From positions 137,331,599 to 137,395,598 of the forward strand of contig CM035806.1 in NCBI GenBank assembly GCA_020466095.1: a stretch of 64,000 nt of DNA, given 5' to 3'. How positions within the stretch are numbered: the stretch's first letter is position 1; each line of letters opens with the position of its first letter. The position numbers and the translations under genes are program-made. The notes below the pieces were generated by a model, which made no database searches, was not told the origin of the DNA, and saw nothing but the letters and a program-made list of their open reading frames with translations. The DNA comes from Chlorops oryzae. Lineage: Eukaryota > Arthropoda > Insecta > Diptera > Chloropidae. Positions 1 to 11,293 of this stretch are shown in pieces.

Positions 1-712
1 TACTGCATTTTGCCTTTCTGTACGCAATTTACACAAAATGAGTTTTAGTGGTCTTGATAGTGGGTGGACCACAAACGTTTTTCCCGAACATTTTGTAATT
101 CGATATGAAGAACCTTTGTTGTAAATTTGAAGCCTCTATGCCCTTTCTTCGGAAGTTAAAAATAATCTTTATTCGTGATCGTGGCAGTGGACGTTACACA
201 AACATATTTCCTGAAGACCTCTTATTCCTCTAGGTTGACCCATGTTTTAAATTTGAAGCTACTACTCCTTTTTCTTCGGAGGCTACGAAGAATCTTCATT
301 TGTGGTCGTGGCTGTAGGAGAACGATGGCCATTTTTTTTCAAGGCTACATCTCCTTTCAGTGATTCAATGGTGTACCAAATATTAATGAAATCTGATTAA
401 TTGTGCGCGAGTTATAAGCATCTTACTCATTACACATTAAGCTCATTTGTGAGCGTGAAAGTGGGCGGTTATGGTATATTTTCCCTTACGATCATTTGCG
501 GGGCCCGAAATACCTGTGTGCCAAGTTTTATTGTGATTGTTTCATTCATTTCAAAGGATATTCGACAATAGACCAATGTATAACCGGGTGGAGAAAGGGA
601 CATATGTGAAGCGATTCGGTTTTTGATTTTTCGATATCTGCCGAGCTAAGTTCTTGCTGTGACAATATCCGCGCAAAACTAATATACCCTGGCTGCGCTC
701 GCTATAAAAATA
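1..712. repeat. Dispersed repeat family, copy A
   Basis: Diverged, internally repetitive sequence shared with 28080-28530, 44281-44704 and 63690-64000. Recurring phrases are a stretch like AATTTGAAGCCTCTATGCCC, then CTTCGGAAGTTA, then GTGGCAGTGG, repeating about every 110 bp. The right end, CGCAAAACTAATATACCCTG followed by a TATAAA-like sequence, matches the right ends of the copies at 28.5 and 44.7 kb. This suggests one element with a fixed terminus. No protein is encoded. A Helitron/DINE-like origin is possible but not shown. Confidence 0.55.
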
Positions 713-2600
713 AAAATGGGTTTAAAAGTTTTATAGTTTTATAAAATTATTTTTATATAATTTGATTTGAATTTGAACATATTTTTATTTAAAATTATTT
801 GAAAATTGTTCAGCTGCAAAGAAAAACAAGAAAAATGGAACGGAAATAATGTAAGGGAGAAAAACAATCAATATAATTAATATCAATAATTAATACAAAA
901 AAAGGATATTATATAAAAAAGTTGTGCTTACTTTTAAATGCAAATAAGAATCGCACTCCGCACCACCAAAACAAATGCAGAGGGAATCCTGCCAAAAAGT
1001 GTGAAAAAATAAAAGATTCCCATTGCATTGATAATTCTCTGATAAATATTACCGATTCATAATTATAACGAGTTGCGTAATACTGCAAAACCAGGTATAT
1101 GTATATTGGTTGGCAATTTACCAACAGATTATGTGGATTGTTTAGTCTGTTAATTGGCGGACTATTTACTGTTATCGGTTCCAAAAATCTTAATTTAATT
1201 GGACGATTGATGTTAGATAATGGGTAATCGGAGAACAATGGTTGAGTCAACAACATTTTTGGTTGATTTGAAAGGAAATATGTTTAATTACATTTCTTTT
1301 CGTCGGTATAATTCTCATTTGTTTTATAAAATAGGACATATAAGATATGTATTCATTTTATAACTTTTTAAGCATTGCGAAAGCAGTCACGACAACTGAG
1401 TGACAAAATCTTTTTGGGGTTATGTTCAGCAAAGGGTTCTGTGGCCATTTGCTTTGAACATTAAAGAAATTTGTTGTGACATTTTTTCTTTTATGGTTTA
1501 TGGTTGATTCAAAAGGAAAATCTTTATTTTTTTCAACAAAAAAATTGGTAAATTAATAATATTCCTTGTTGAAGTCGATTTGTATGTTTTTTCTTTTGAT
1601 TTAACCAGTTTTCTGGTTGATTTTTTTCTCTGTGTGTTTAGTATGAATCGAATTACAATAAGGCAGTTTCGAAACCAATAAGTCTAGCAGCGCTAACAAA
1701 AACTGTCAGTCTGGTTTTACGATGCTTACTTTGTATTTCATTACAAACTTTAAATTGCGATATTTTCCTAAACAAAAGCCCCAAACAAGGATTGCAGATT
1801 CGTAATCAGGAGCCCATTTTACGCATACATACCAAATTCGAGCAAAATCCATAAATGGCTTTAATCTAGATTGTACGCTGAATGTAATCTGAAGAGTGGC
1901 TATTCACTCCTGTAGAGTGGCTATTCACTCCCAGCCAATTTAAATCCAACTTCTTCCGAAGGATGCTGGTTAGTGCAGTTCTATTTATAAGCTTAATAGA
2001 TCATTTAGGTCTATAGTTAATAAATAAATTAAATAAAAAAACAGATTTTTAGAACGTACACATTCCCATTTGTTTTAGGTTTTACTGGAAATGTATACCT
2101 CTCGGTTTGTGTATAGTGGCGTATATACCGAAATGGCAAGATAGGCAGCTGCCTACGGCGGTTAGTTTTCATGGGCGGAAAATTCTGACCGTCAATGCAT
2201 CAATAAGAGAAAAGTCGAAAATTAGGCTTATGTCTGAGGCGGCAAAATCGCAACTGTATAGGAAGGCAAATTGTATAAATCTGCCCCTGCTTGTGTAAGG
2301 ATCTCTCTGCGTGAAGTACTATTGAAATTGTGGAAAGCTAAATAAGCAAGGAGTATATCAAATAGAACGTGCGGGAGTTGGATTGGAAACACTAAGGCAC
2401 AAAAAAAAAATACATGAAGTTCGCGTTTTCATTATGTTAAGCAAACCTCTCATTTTTAAGGGTTACGGCTCTCCAATCTGTATGTGTTATGTGCGAAAAC
2501 GGCTTCCGTGGTGAGCATCTTGGGCTGTTAAATGTGACTGATTCGTTCGCTTTTTGTATAAAAATGAGTAAGTTAACATTTACATGACATGTAAACTTAC
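713..2600. other. Intergenic or intronic AT-rich DNA
   Basis: No gene is recognised. If the ST6Gal gene continues leftwards, this is part of its next intron. The only local structure noted is a tandem duplication of AGAGTGGCTATTCACTCC at 1893-1910 and 1914-1931, in which each copy is itself a short inverted repeat (GAGTG...CACTC). A minus-strand ORF of 115 codons at 909-1256 has no recognisable motif. Confidence 0.5.
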
Positions 2601-3137
2601 CTATAAATTTCCCTAATTTGGATCCAACTAAGCCACCCGCACTTGACACAATAGCACAATTTTTTATGTTTTTTGTGTTCCGGAGAAATTTTTGTCGAGG
2701 GAATAGTTTTGCTATTTCTAATTCCTTGAACGGTTCATCGTCGCGGTGTAAGACCCTTACGCCCGCTTCCATAACTAAGCAGGTAGGCGTATAACGTTCC
2801 CTTTCAGAACCAAAACTGGAGGTTTGTTTGAAGTCTACATGATAATAATTGGGTTCAATCGAATAGTCAGTTATTGCTCTCGTTAATAATTTTAATATGC
2901 GTTCCTTATATATATTGGTTTTATTATGGCAAACTTTGGAGTATTTGTCATGGCAAAGATAATTTTTTGCACTTATAGTAAACTTTTGACTCATGGAAAT
3001 CTTCAATCAAGGATGCGGGAAAAAATTTGTTAAATTCAGTGCTGGGCTTTCATGGCTGTAAACGGCAGCTTTGTCGCTAGCATTCCAGCGCGTACGAAAT
3101 GCACTCCGTTTGTCAAGCTTTATATTGTTATATCCAT
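2601..3137 (-). CDS. ST6Gal: Sialyltransferase (ST6Gal family), internal exon 2
   Basis: This exon encodes the stem and the start of the catalytic domain of a Golgi beta-galactoside alpha-2,6-sialyltransferase (GT29), which transfers sialic acid from CMP-Neu5Ac to galactose termini of glycans. The diagnostic segment is CAIVSSAGGLVGSKLGKFI, the first half of sialylmotif L. Upstream are Cys-containing NYLCHDKYSKVCHNKT and several N-x-S/T sequons. The acceptor CTTTCTTTTAG lies at 3138 and the donor GTAAGT at 2600-2595. The exon is 537 nt: 2 nt completing the codon split by exon 1, 178 codons, then 1 nt, which fits the G|AC split expected for the Asp after GKFI. One in-frame TGA (3007-3009) interrupts it at its 43rd full codon. 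This is either a nonsense allele, a sequence error or a readthrough stop. Later exons are not in the window. Confidence 0.8.
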
Positions 3138-4493
3138 CTAAAAGAAAGACAGAAATAAAGTTCAATCTCCTACCAAATATCAGGGCTTATTTTTCCAACA
3201 AAATACACTACGTTTCAATGTTTGTCTTTGAAACTATTTATTGAATCACTCCTTTGGGCCAGGAGCTTAGCAATATTTTTTTAAATCCTACACCTAATTA
3301 ACTCAATTAAATATTACAAAACATATTTGGAAAAATAGAAACGTGTATGAAACGTAATTTTTAGTTCATTGCAGGCCTCGGCTGCTGAAAACTAGGCTTT
3401 GATGATGCGTGAAGGAATACAAAAGACATCACCCACAGACCTATTAAACCCCAGATTTTAATTGTTGCGAAAAATATTTGAAGCGGAGCCACGAATAACG
3501 TTGTAAGTGACAAATTTCACATTATTGCAAATTTTCCATGCCATTCAGTACTTACAACAAGGCCACTTCGCTTTTTTCTGGTTCTGAATTGTTGAAAGAT
3601 GTCCAAGAGTTGACCTAATAAAAACACTGTTTTGATACTTCAAAGGGCTAAAGTATGTTATTATTGATAGTAAAAGTCCGAAAAATAGGTTCAAAACATT
3701 TGTCGTTTACAACGTTATTCGCGACTGCGCTTCATTTAACAAATGCTCGAACATCAAATGATTTTATCGCAGGGGGTATAAAATGGTTTGAGTAATGATT
3801 GAATAGGGTCAGATTGTACTTGCCTCTAAAAAAGATTTTTAACATCACCAAATTACAGTGCAACAAGTTAATTACTCTTATCACTTACTCTTATCAACAG
3901 CAGAATTGAGTTATGTTATGTTTTGTGAGATTCCGCCATATTACCCGGAAATTACATGATCTGTAGCTTTGAAAGGCTTAACTTTGTCATTTGAGAAAAA
4001 AAAAGGGGATATCATTCGTATGACTACCACGACTGTCTCGACAGCACTCATTCCGTAAAGTACAACTTTTCAGTGTATATGCGATTGTTTCGACTTGAAT
4101 AAATTCAGTCGCATCTTTTATTTCATGTTTGAACGCTTCAATTGTCTCTTGGCAAAGGTATCGTATATCCTTAATAGTTCCCCAGAGAAAACAAAAGACG
4201 TCAAACGAAAGGAAAGAGAGCAAAGATTTTATGAGGTAATGGAGGTTATGGTCACCCCTGTTGTCTATCTAATATTATTTTCTTATGTTCAACATAAGGG
4301 GCCTCTCCAGCTCTGTCAGAAATGAAAAGTTTCATATAAAAACGCTTCAGAAATGAATCAGAAATTTTTGGAAGTGTTCTTTTTTTTCTATATAAAGTTT
4401 TTCATTACTGTTTTATTTCTGACAGAGCTGGAGGCAGCCCCTAGAACACAGAAACTAAAAAATACTTATTTCTTACCAGTTCTCCGAACTTAC
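3138..4493 (-). other. ST6Gal intron 1
   Basis: The intron is 1356 nt, with GTAAGT at its 5' end (4493-4488) and a pyrimidine-rich CTGTCTTTCTTTTAG at its 3' end. It contains the 146-bp palindromic MITE at 4297-4442. A hydrophobic minus-strand reading frame near 3380-3530 has no Met before its core and no splice acceptor, so I do not call it a gene. Confidence 0.6.
4297..4442. mobile_element. Small palindromic MITE
   Basis: The ends form long inverted repeats: the left begins AGGGGCCTCTCCAGCTCTGT and the right, reverse-complemented, begins AGGGGCTGCCTCCAGCTCTG. Both continue with CAGAAATRAAA. The total is about 146 bp and nothing is coded. It lies in intron 1 of the sialyltransferase gene, about 50 bp from the exon 1 donor. 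No convincing target-site duplication was found. Confidence 0.6.
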
Positions 4494-4665
4494 GTGAAGA
4501 TATTTGATCCATAGTTATAAGACCGGTTAATTGGAAATTTCCGTGGAACCCAAATGTCAGATTTTTGTTTTGCAAGTAATCCGTGTCAATTGCGAAGACA
4601 TAAGTTTGCAATATGTATGTTAACAAAGCGGCCAAACAACGGCGTCTAAGCTGAACTTTGATCAT
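4494..4665 (-). CDS. ST6Gal: Sialyltransferase (ST6Gal family), first coding exon
   Basis: The exon starts at the ATG at 4665 and gives 57 codons plus one nucleotide before the donor C|GTAAGT (4493). The N-terminus MIKVQLRRR is basic and is followed by the hydrophobic CLAALLTYILQTYVFAI. This is the short cytosolic tail and signal anchor expected of a type II Golgi glycosyltransferase. An NLT sequon follows. Upstream, TTTTTTACAG ends at 4692, so a non-coding 5' exon is likely spliced to 4691, leaving 26 nt of leader before the ATG. An overlapping short upstream ATG (4672, out of frame) lies in that leader. The phase joins exactly to exon 2. The gene assignment rests on exon 2; this exon is assigned by phase, proximity and topology. 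Confidence 0.65.
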
Positions 4666-4691
4666 TGCACATGCGAAGGTTTTTGAATTTC

Positions 4692-6350
4692 CTGTAAAAA
4701 AGAAACCGCTGATATCAAGCTCGGCCACATTTTGAAATAAACTCAAATACCCCTCGGTGGAACGTTGTGAAAACTGAATTATTTGGAAAATTTTTAGTAT
4801 GAGCAAAGCTTAAATTGTTTTTAATGAACATTTTTAGATATTACCAAACTCTAAATCTAGAGACGTTAACTTACAAGTATGATTTGTGTAAAAATTCTCT
4901 CTCGATGAGATAAAAAAAAATTTTCATTTCCTTTTCAGCTGTCTTTGTCTAGAGATGTTCTGCGCATTGGAATACAGCTTATAACTAATACACCTATGTA
5001 GCCGAAGACTATAGTTACTTTCATTTTGTAAATAAATAAATAATTATATACATACATATGTATGTGTATTTGCGATACCTGTATTTCTTAACAGTGCTTT
5101 AAATCCACAAATTATGAGTGAGGCAACACAGAAAAGTTGATGAGCCTCACCGCACTATCCCACATGAGTTTTTTCAAGTTTCTGACGATTAATACTACCT
5201 AGCAGGACTGAGCTACTTGTTTATATTTGCGACTTTCTACAAGTTTGGCTTCCAACGAAGCTTTCAAGCCTTTCCTAACGACGGAGTACCGTTCGAGAAC
5301 CTTTTGAATATCACAGATCATGATATTCCCGCCTGGAAAGATTCATTATGGTTTCCATTTATTTTAATGTAGGGTCGTAATTCAGTCCGCTCAATGCATA
5401 GTAGTGTACATTTTTGTCGCTGTGAAAAATTTGCTATGCTTACCTTGTACTACTGATGAATTTTCCTTTGTTGTCTGTGTTTCTGACGGTGTAAACTTTG
5501 TACTGCGATCCATGTGATCAAATCCAAAAGCGAACGCAATTTTTTTTCTCAGATTCGATTCGACAAAAGCTTAACCTTTTGTCGTAGCTGTTGCATGAAG
5601 TACAGTTTAACACAATGAAAAAAATTGCTTCTCGAGAACTAGTGTCAGCTTCAGAAAACGTATTAATGAGTGGAGTAAACTTCCTTCGAAAACGATTGTT
5701 CTGTTGTTTTATTAAGTTTAAATTATTTGAACAAATTTTCGTTTATATAATTTGGCTTCACCAACTTTAATCACTTCACTCTAATTCTCTGTTTTTTGAT
5801 TCTAAACACAAACATGTTTCTTGTTAACGTCGTGTTTCTTCGCTTGAATATGTCTATGAAGCTTAAACTTTATTGTTGCACGCTTTTTACAAGTCTCCAA
5901 TTTGAGCTCACCAGCCTATTGGGAGTTTATTGATAACTACACAGCGCATCTTCTTTGAACAATTGAGTCTTCTAACATAGATTGTTAGTGAATGAGATTT
6001 CTTATACTTTTTTTAAGCATGGGTTAAATGACTTTGTTCAGCATTATAAGTAACATATGTTATATCTATGACCAGTCAGATCATAATTGTAGAGTAAACG
6101 CAAGACTTAGAGATATTTGCGCTATTCTAGCAGCTGTGGAAATTTTCGTGTGCAAAAATCACTATTATAAAATTATTTTTTAATTGTATAAGATACAAAT
6201 ACAAGTATAAAAAAAATTAAATGATTGCACTATGTCTTACAAAAGCAAATTTCCAAAAACAAGTTTCATTCATGCATCCCTATAGAAATTACCCTTTAAG
6301 AAAAGTGGTGAATAAAGGGGATATCGTTATTCACACGAAGAGGAAAAATT
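4692..6350. other. Unassigned AT-rich DNA
   Basis: No exon, TIR pair or conserved protein motif was recognised. If a non-coding 5' exon or promoter of ST6Gal exists it should lie here, upstream of 4691 on the minus strand, but I see no motif that places it. Confidence 0.4.
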
Positions 6351-6353
6351 TAC

Positions 6354-8500
6354 TAATGTGCTTCTCAGCGCCTAAATCTTACCTACTTCAAACTTTTACA
6401 TAACCCCTTCAGTTTTGGTCCCCTGCTAAAGGGATACTTCTGTGTTTTGCTCTTCACTCCTTTGTTTCTTCTTACCCTCATCCTCATTCTTTCGCAAAAC
6501 AATGCTTATTAGATAGATGAGAAATATATAAGAAAATGTATGAAACCATTGGATATCGTTGGGCTTATGGGAATGATGACGACGTACAAATGTGCTCCCC
6601 AGCGCCTCCGATTTAAATCTTTCCTCTTTCCAACCTTTTCATCACCCTTCAGCTTTTATTCCCTGATAACAGAGCTGTTTTCTTTGGTTTCTTCTTCGCT
6701 CTCACGTTTCCGTTTACGCTCACCACACTTCTTTCATCACCCAAAATTCATCTCAACAAATCTACGACACTCAAATCTACTTTTCATGCAAAACCAAGTA
6801 CCCGCTATGAACGACTTTTAAAACCTTTAAATTTCATTATGTAGAAAATGTTTTTCAGTATGTCAGGTATGCAACAAATACCTATCTTTGTTAGAAGTGT
6901 AAGTAATGTAATTACTTAATTACAAAACCTTATCAATCAAATAAGAAGTAATTTGTTAGAGACTCCATTATTGAATTACGAAGCTTTTGAAAAATGACGC
7001 GTTGCTCATAACAGAAAGGTGTGCACGGAGAGCTTTTACCACTAGGCACGGTCTATCGAAAGCCAACCACTTACAACGAGATTCTTACAGGCAAAGAATA
7101 TATTTGCTGTTATAAATTGTGTTTAGAAAAGAAGATGAACAGCTCTTTTTTGGCGTGCGCAGGGGGATGTGTCTCGAAGAAACAAAGGCTAGAAAAATCA
7201 CCCGCGATGAAATAGTTTGACTTTCCTTTTCACCAGTAACCACAACTCTTAATCATATTTCAAAAGTTCCAGTATACCAAGAACCTGAAAGCTATGCAAA
7301 ATGCTAAAGACCTCTAAGAAGAGCGAATTTTCCCGCGCATGCTATGGTGATTTTCGTAGCTCAAAAAGGGTGTGGTGACCAATATCACAGGTGACCAATA
7401 TCACAGGTCCAAATACACAGGTACAGATTCAAGAGCATGGTGAGTTTTTTGATGCTGAAGGCTTTAAGCTGTGATACCCAAAATTAGATTTCTCAAGTAC
7501 ATGTCCGTGAGAAACAAAATTCCGCCGACGCAGCAGTAGCACACGTACATTATAACCTATACTATGTTTGCCAATGTAAATCAGTGTAACTCACAGCGAA
7601 GTGTGGTGTTGCTGCGTGGCGGAATTTTATATCTCAAGCACATGTACGTAAGAAATCTTATTTTGGACATCATAGATTTATAGCATCAAAAAGATCACCA
7701 CGTTTCTCTTGAATCTGCACCTGTATATACGGTTATTTTTGTCTGGCCACCACACCCTCTTTGAGCTACGAAAATCACCATAGCATGCGCGGGAATATTC
7801 GCTCTTCGAAGAGGTCTTTAGAATTTTGAATAGTTTTCAGGTTCTTTGTATACTGCACTTTTTTTTAAATATGATTAGGAGTTTTGGTTGCTTGCAAAAG
7901 GGAAAGTCGAAATATTTTATCGCGGGTGATTTTTCTAGCCATTGTTTCTTCGAGAAACATCCCCTGTGTACGCCAAAGGGAGCTATTTATTGTCTTTCCT
8001 AAACACATGTTATAACAGCAAATATTTTCTTTGCCTGTAAGCATTTCGTTGTAAGTGGTTGACTTTTGATAAACCGTGCCTACCACAAGGCACGTGCATA
8101 CCTCCCTGTTATGATTAAAGCGTATTTTTGCAAAAGCTTAGTAATTCAATAATGGGGTCTCTAACAACTTATTTCGTATTTGATTGATAATACTTTGTAA
8201 CTAAGCAGTTGCATTACTTACACTTTCATGAAAGATATTTGTTTCATACCCGACATTCATCTTATCTTCTACACATTTTTTTCACATTGAAAATTACAGG
8301 TTTGAAAAGTCTTTAATAGTGGGTACTTGGTTTTGCATGGAAAGTTGATTCGAGTACCGGAGATGAATTTTGGGAAATGAAATAAGTGCGGTGAGAATAA
8401 AAGCGCACGTAGGAAGGAATAAGGAAACTTAAAAGCAGCTCTTGTAGCAGAGACCGTAAACTTAAGAAAGCCGAATTTCGGAAACAAAAGCAAAGAGTGG
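6354..8500. repeat. Large imperfect palindrome (about 2 kb, foldback-like)
   Basis: The left arm, about 6640-7380, is inverted at about 7745-8480. Matching anchors include CCCGCGCATGCTATGGTGAT near 7332 and its reverse complement near 7784, and ACCACTTACAACGA near 7066 with its complement near 8050. The inner part (7415-7730) also folds, around AATTCCGCCGACGCAGCAG and CTGCGTGGCGGAATT, giving a centre near 7570. On the left a segment of about 120 bp (6354-6480) is repeated directly at 6588-6705. No transposase is coded. Arms differ by many substitutions and small indels, so the structure is old. It could be a foldback transposon or an inverted duplication of one. Confidence 0.75.
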
Positions 8501-9149
8501 TCGCTCGTATGCCATAACAAACAGTATGGCAGTAGAGTGAGTTGAGTTGATATATTTCATTTCATTTTATTTTATTTGCTTCATTTTTGAACAGAGTTTA
8601 CAGCAGTTAATGATTATATGTTAAGAGTAGAGCTATTTTTTCGCTTAGCTATTCTACTTATTTTTTTATATCTTACGATCTCGATCTTTTAATTATAACA
8701 AAAAGTTGGGGAAAAATTCAAAAACCCTTTGAGAGCTTAAATCTAGAATATAAAAAAAAAAACTACCAGCTTAAGCATCGCTATTAAGCTCGATAATGTG
8801 TATGTAACTAGAGTTTTGGCATCTACTGTGGAATCTATTGCAGATTTTATCTAAATTATCTTTCACTAGCGGAATGTTAGCAAACGAGGAGTTGATATAT
8901 GATTACTAAATACTGGATGCAGGTTCAAAGAGCATGAGGGAGTTGTAATTACTTTATCAACCTTGAGCAATTGAATGAATGAATGAACAATGTTTAAAAA
9001 ATATAACGAGTACTATGTAACGAGTACGTAGTAACGATTACTTGACGAAAAATATCGAATACACTCGGGTAGTGTAAATTTTTGCATTTTTACGGCTCTA
9101 ATATTTTGCCGTACTTAAAAAAGTTGAGAATGAAAATTTTCAGGATTCG
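8501..9149. other. Unassigned AT-rich DNA
   Basis: No coding or repeat structure recognised. Short homopolymer and TTTTATTT-type low-complexity stretches only. Confidence 0.4.
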
Positions 9150-9375
9150 AAAAAGCTGCAGCTTTTTTATTAAAACGGCTGAAGCTCAGCTGAGGCTGAT
9201 AAAATTTCAACAGCTCAGCTACAGCTTCAGTTTCCAAATTAAATCAATGTGCTGAAGCTGAGCTGAGCTGAGCCTGGGTAAATTTCAAAAGCTCAGCTAC
9301 AGTCAGAGCTTCAAAATAAAATCAATGTGCTGATGCTGAGATAAGGCTGTGTAATTTACGCAGCCGCAGCTAAAA
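9150..9375. repeat. Degenerate tandem repeat rich in AGCTGAGCTGAG
   Basis: About three decayed units of roughly 75-80 bp. Each has a CTGAAGCTGAGCTGAGC-like segment, then AAATTTCAAMAGCTCAGCTA, then AAATCAATGTG. The third unit is truncated. The AGCT-rich core makes it locally self-complementary. Confidence 0.65.
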
Positions 9376-10981
9376 TGCACAATAAGCGACACAGACCCTC
9401 TGCGCAGCGAGTGCTTTGCACAGACCGTTGTGTCGTGTATGATATTGTTCGAGCTGTTTGTTCTATGCAGATTTTTTTTTTGGATTATGTATTTATCAAT
9501 CAAAAATAGCCCTATATTCCGGTTAAAAGATGACCATTCCCGAAATTCGCGAAATCCGCAAAACTTTAATTTTCACTCTCTTGGATTGTGTATCTTTTAT
9601 TTTTTATTTAAATTTCAAAAAAAAATTTTTTAAATATGTATGGTAATGTCGCGTCAAACTGTCACAACTCAAAATTTAAAATTTTGCAGCAAACACAACA
9701 AACGTTTTTCAAGCTTTCAGAACATTTCCAAAAGACGAAACATGGTAATTGGCTAAGAAGATATTTTCAAGATACATATGGGCGATTCCATGGTAGCTTG
9801 CGTTAGAATCAGAAGAAATTTCTGGTAATTTTTGCATTTTTTTTTTTTTTTTTTGGTAAAAAATATATAAGATAAAAACTAAAAATGAAATGATTCTTGA
9901 AGTAGTTAACTAAATAAAGACTTAAAGGTGCCGGTAGCTCATGTTACAGTTTTCAGAATGATTCTATGGATTGCCCATATTAAAAAGGTTTTACAATATT
10001 TTTATTTGTAATTTTAATAGAAATCCTTGTTTTTTTGATTTGTTACTGTTTTGATGAACTCTCGACTAATTTAAGAGGAACTTCTGGTCTAGGATTTTTT
10101 GAAAATAAATTTTTTAAATTATATTTAGGAAGATTAGACTTTTAAGAATATGCTAACAAAGTTTCGTCAAGATATTAACAATATTTTCTTTGCTACATCC
10201 GTTTTAGTAGGTGGAGACAGCAAGCAGCGCACTTTACCAAAGCAAATTTGAACCTGTTTATATCAAAACTACTTTTTTTTTTACCTTACGTACATGAAAC
10301 AAAAAACCATCGAACCGATTCGTCTGAAATTTATATGTTATTCACAAAATTAATGGCTATAGCGTGAACTAGAATCAAATTTTTATTTCAAGAACTTCAT
10401 ACTTTTTCATAAAAAAAAATGGTAAAAAAAAGCAAGTACTTGGATGTTTTAAATAAAAATTGCGTCATTTTGTTAATTTTCAAACATTTTTGGTTCTAGT
10501 TCACGCGATAGCAGCATTCATTCTGATTAACAATATATTTTTTTTTCTTTTGAGATAACCTGAACTTAAAAAATCGTGTACGGAACGGAGGAACTTTTTT
10601 AAAGAGGGTCCATTTCGGCGCCACTTTTAAAATACAAAAAATTACAAAAACAAATACAACACAATTTTTTTTTTGGTTTGCCAATAAATAAGATTATAAG
10701 TCTGCAAACTTAGAAACCCGTTTTTTATTTGGCTTAATACCAAAAAAAAAAAAAAAAATCATGAAAATACCCTTAATATTCGTGCTCTAAACCCGAAGGT
10801 CCCCTTAACCAAGCAGACATAACTTTAAATAATGCCTCTATATTTCATCAGAAACTAAACACACTTTCGATTTTAATTTTCAAAACAAAAGTCTAAGCCC
10901 CGACAATTTGAAATGATTTAAATTGCTTACACTATTAGCAATACGTTCTGGGGTCATTGTTAACGTTAAGAGAGACATAAA
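9376..10981. other. Unassigned AT-rich DNA left of the gypsy element
   Basis: No gene recognised. Contains several long A or T runs, for example T at 9840-9854 and A at 10743-10757. No TIR pair was noticed. Confidence 0.4.
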
Positions 10982-11293
10982 TGTAAGAAATATGAATCAA
11001 AGGTTCACGTTTTATGAACGAAATTAGATTTTAATGAAGTTGAAATTCATAAGTTTCGATATTTTATAAGTAATTGAACTTTCGATATTTTACAATTCAA
11101 GTTTCAATATTTTATAATTCAAATGGTTCAATTTAAAACAAAGATATTCCGCGACTTTATCAAACCACATTTACGATCTTTTCGCGACACAAACAACTGA
11201 ATTTCCGTTCTTACTCTAACTCCCACCATGAGTGTATTAACGATTTGCCTCGACAGTATAACAGTAGTACCCTGTTCACACTACTCTATTACA
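10982..11293 (-). repeat. 3' LTR of the gypsy element
   Basis: Read on the minus strand it begins TGTAATAGAG and ends TTCTTACA, giving the usual TG...CA ends with a TGTAA/TTACA inverted pair. It aligns along its length with 15166-15482. Confidence 0.8.

Noticed and set aside
909..1256. 115-codon minus-strand ORF
   Set aside because: No motif, no splice signals that fit the ST6Gal phase, and composition typical of AT-rich non-coding sequence. It does not contain the second half of sialylmotif L.
3380..3530. Hydrophobic minus-strand frame ending SSKPSFQQPRPAMN
   Set aside because: It looks membrane-like but has no Met before the hydrophobic core, no acceptor site, and lies inside the ST6Gal intron.
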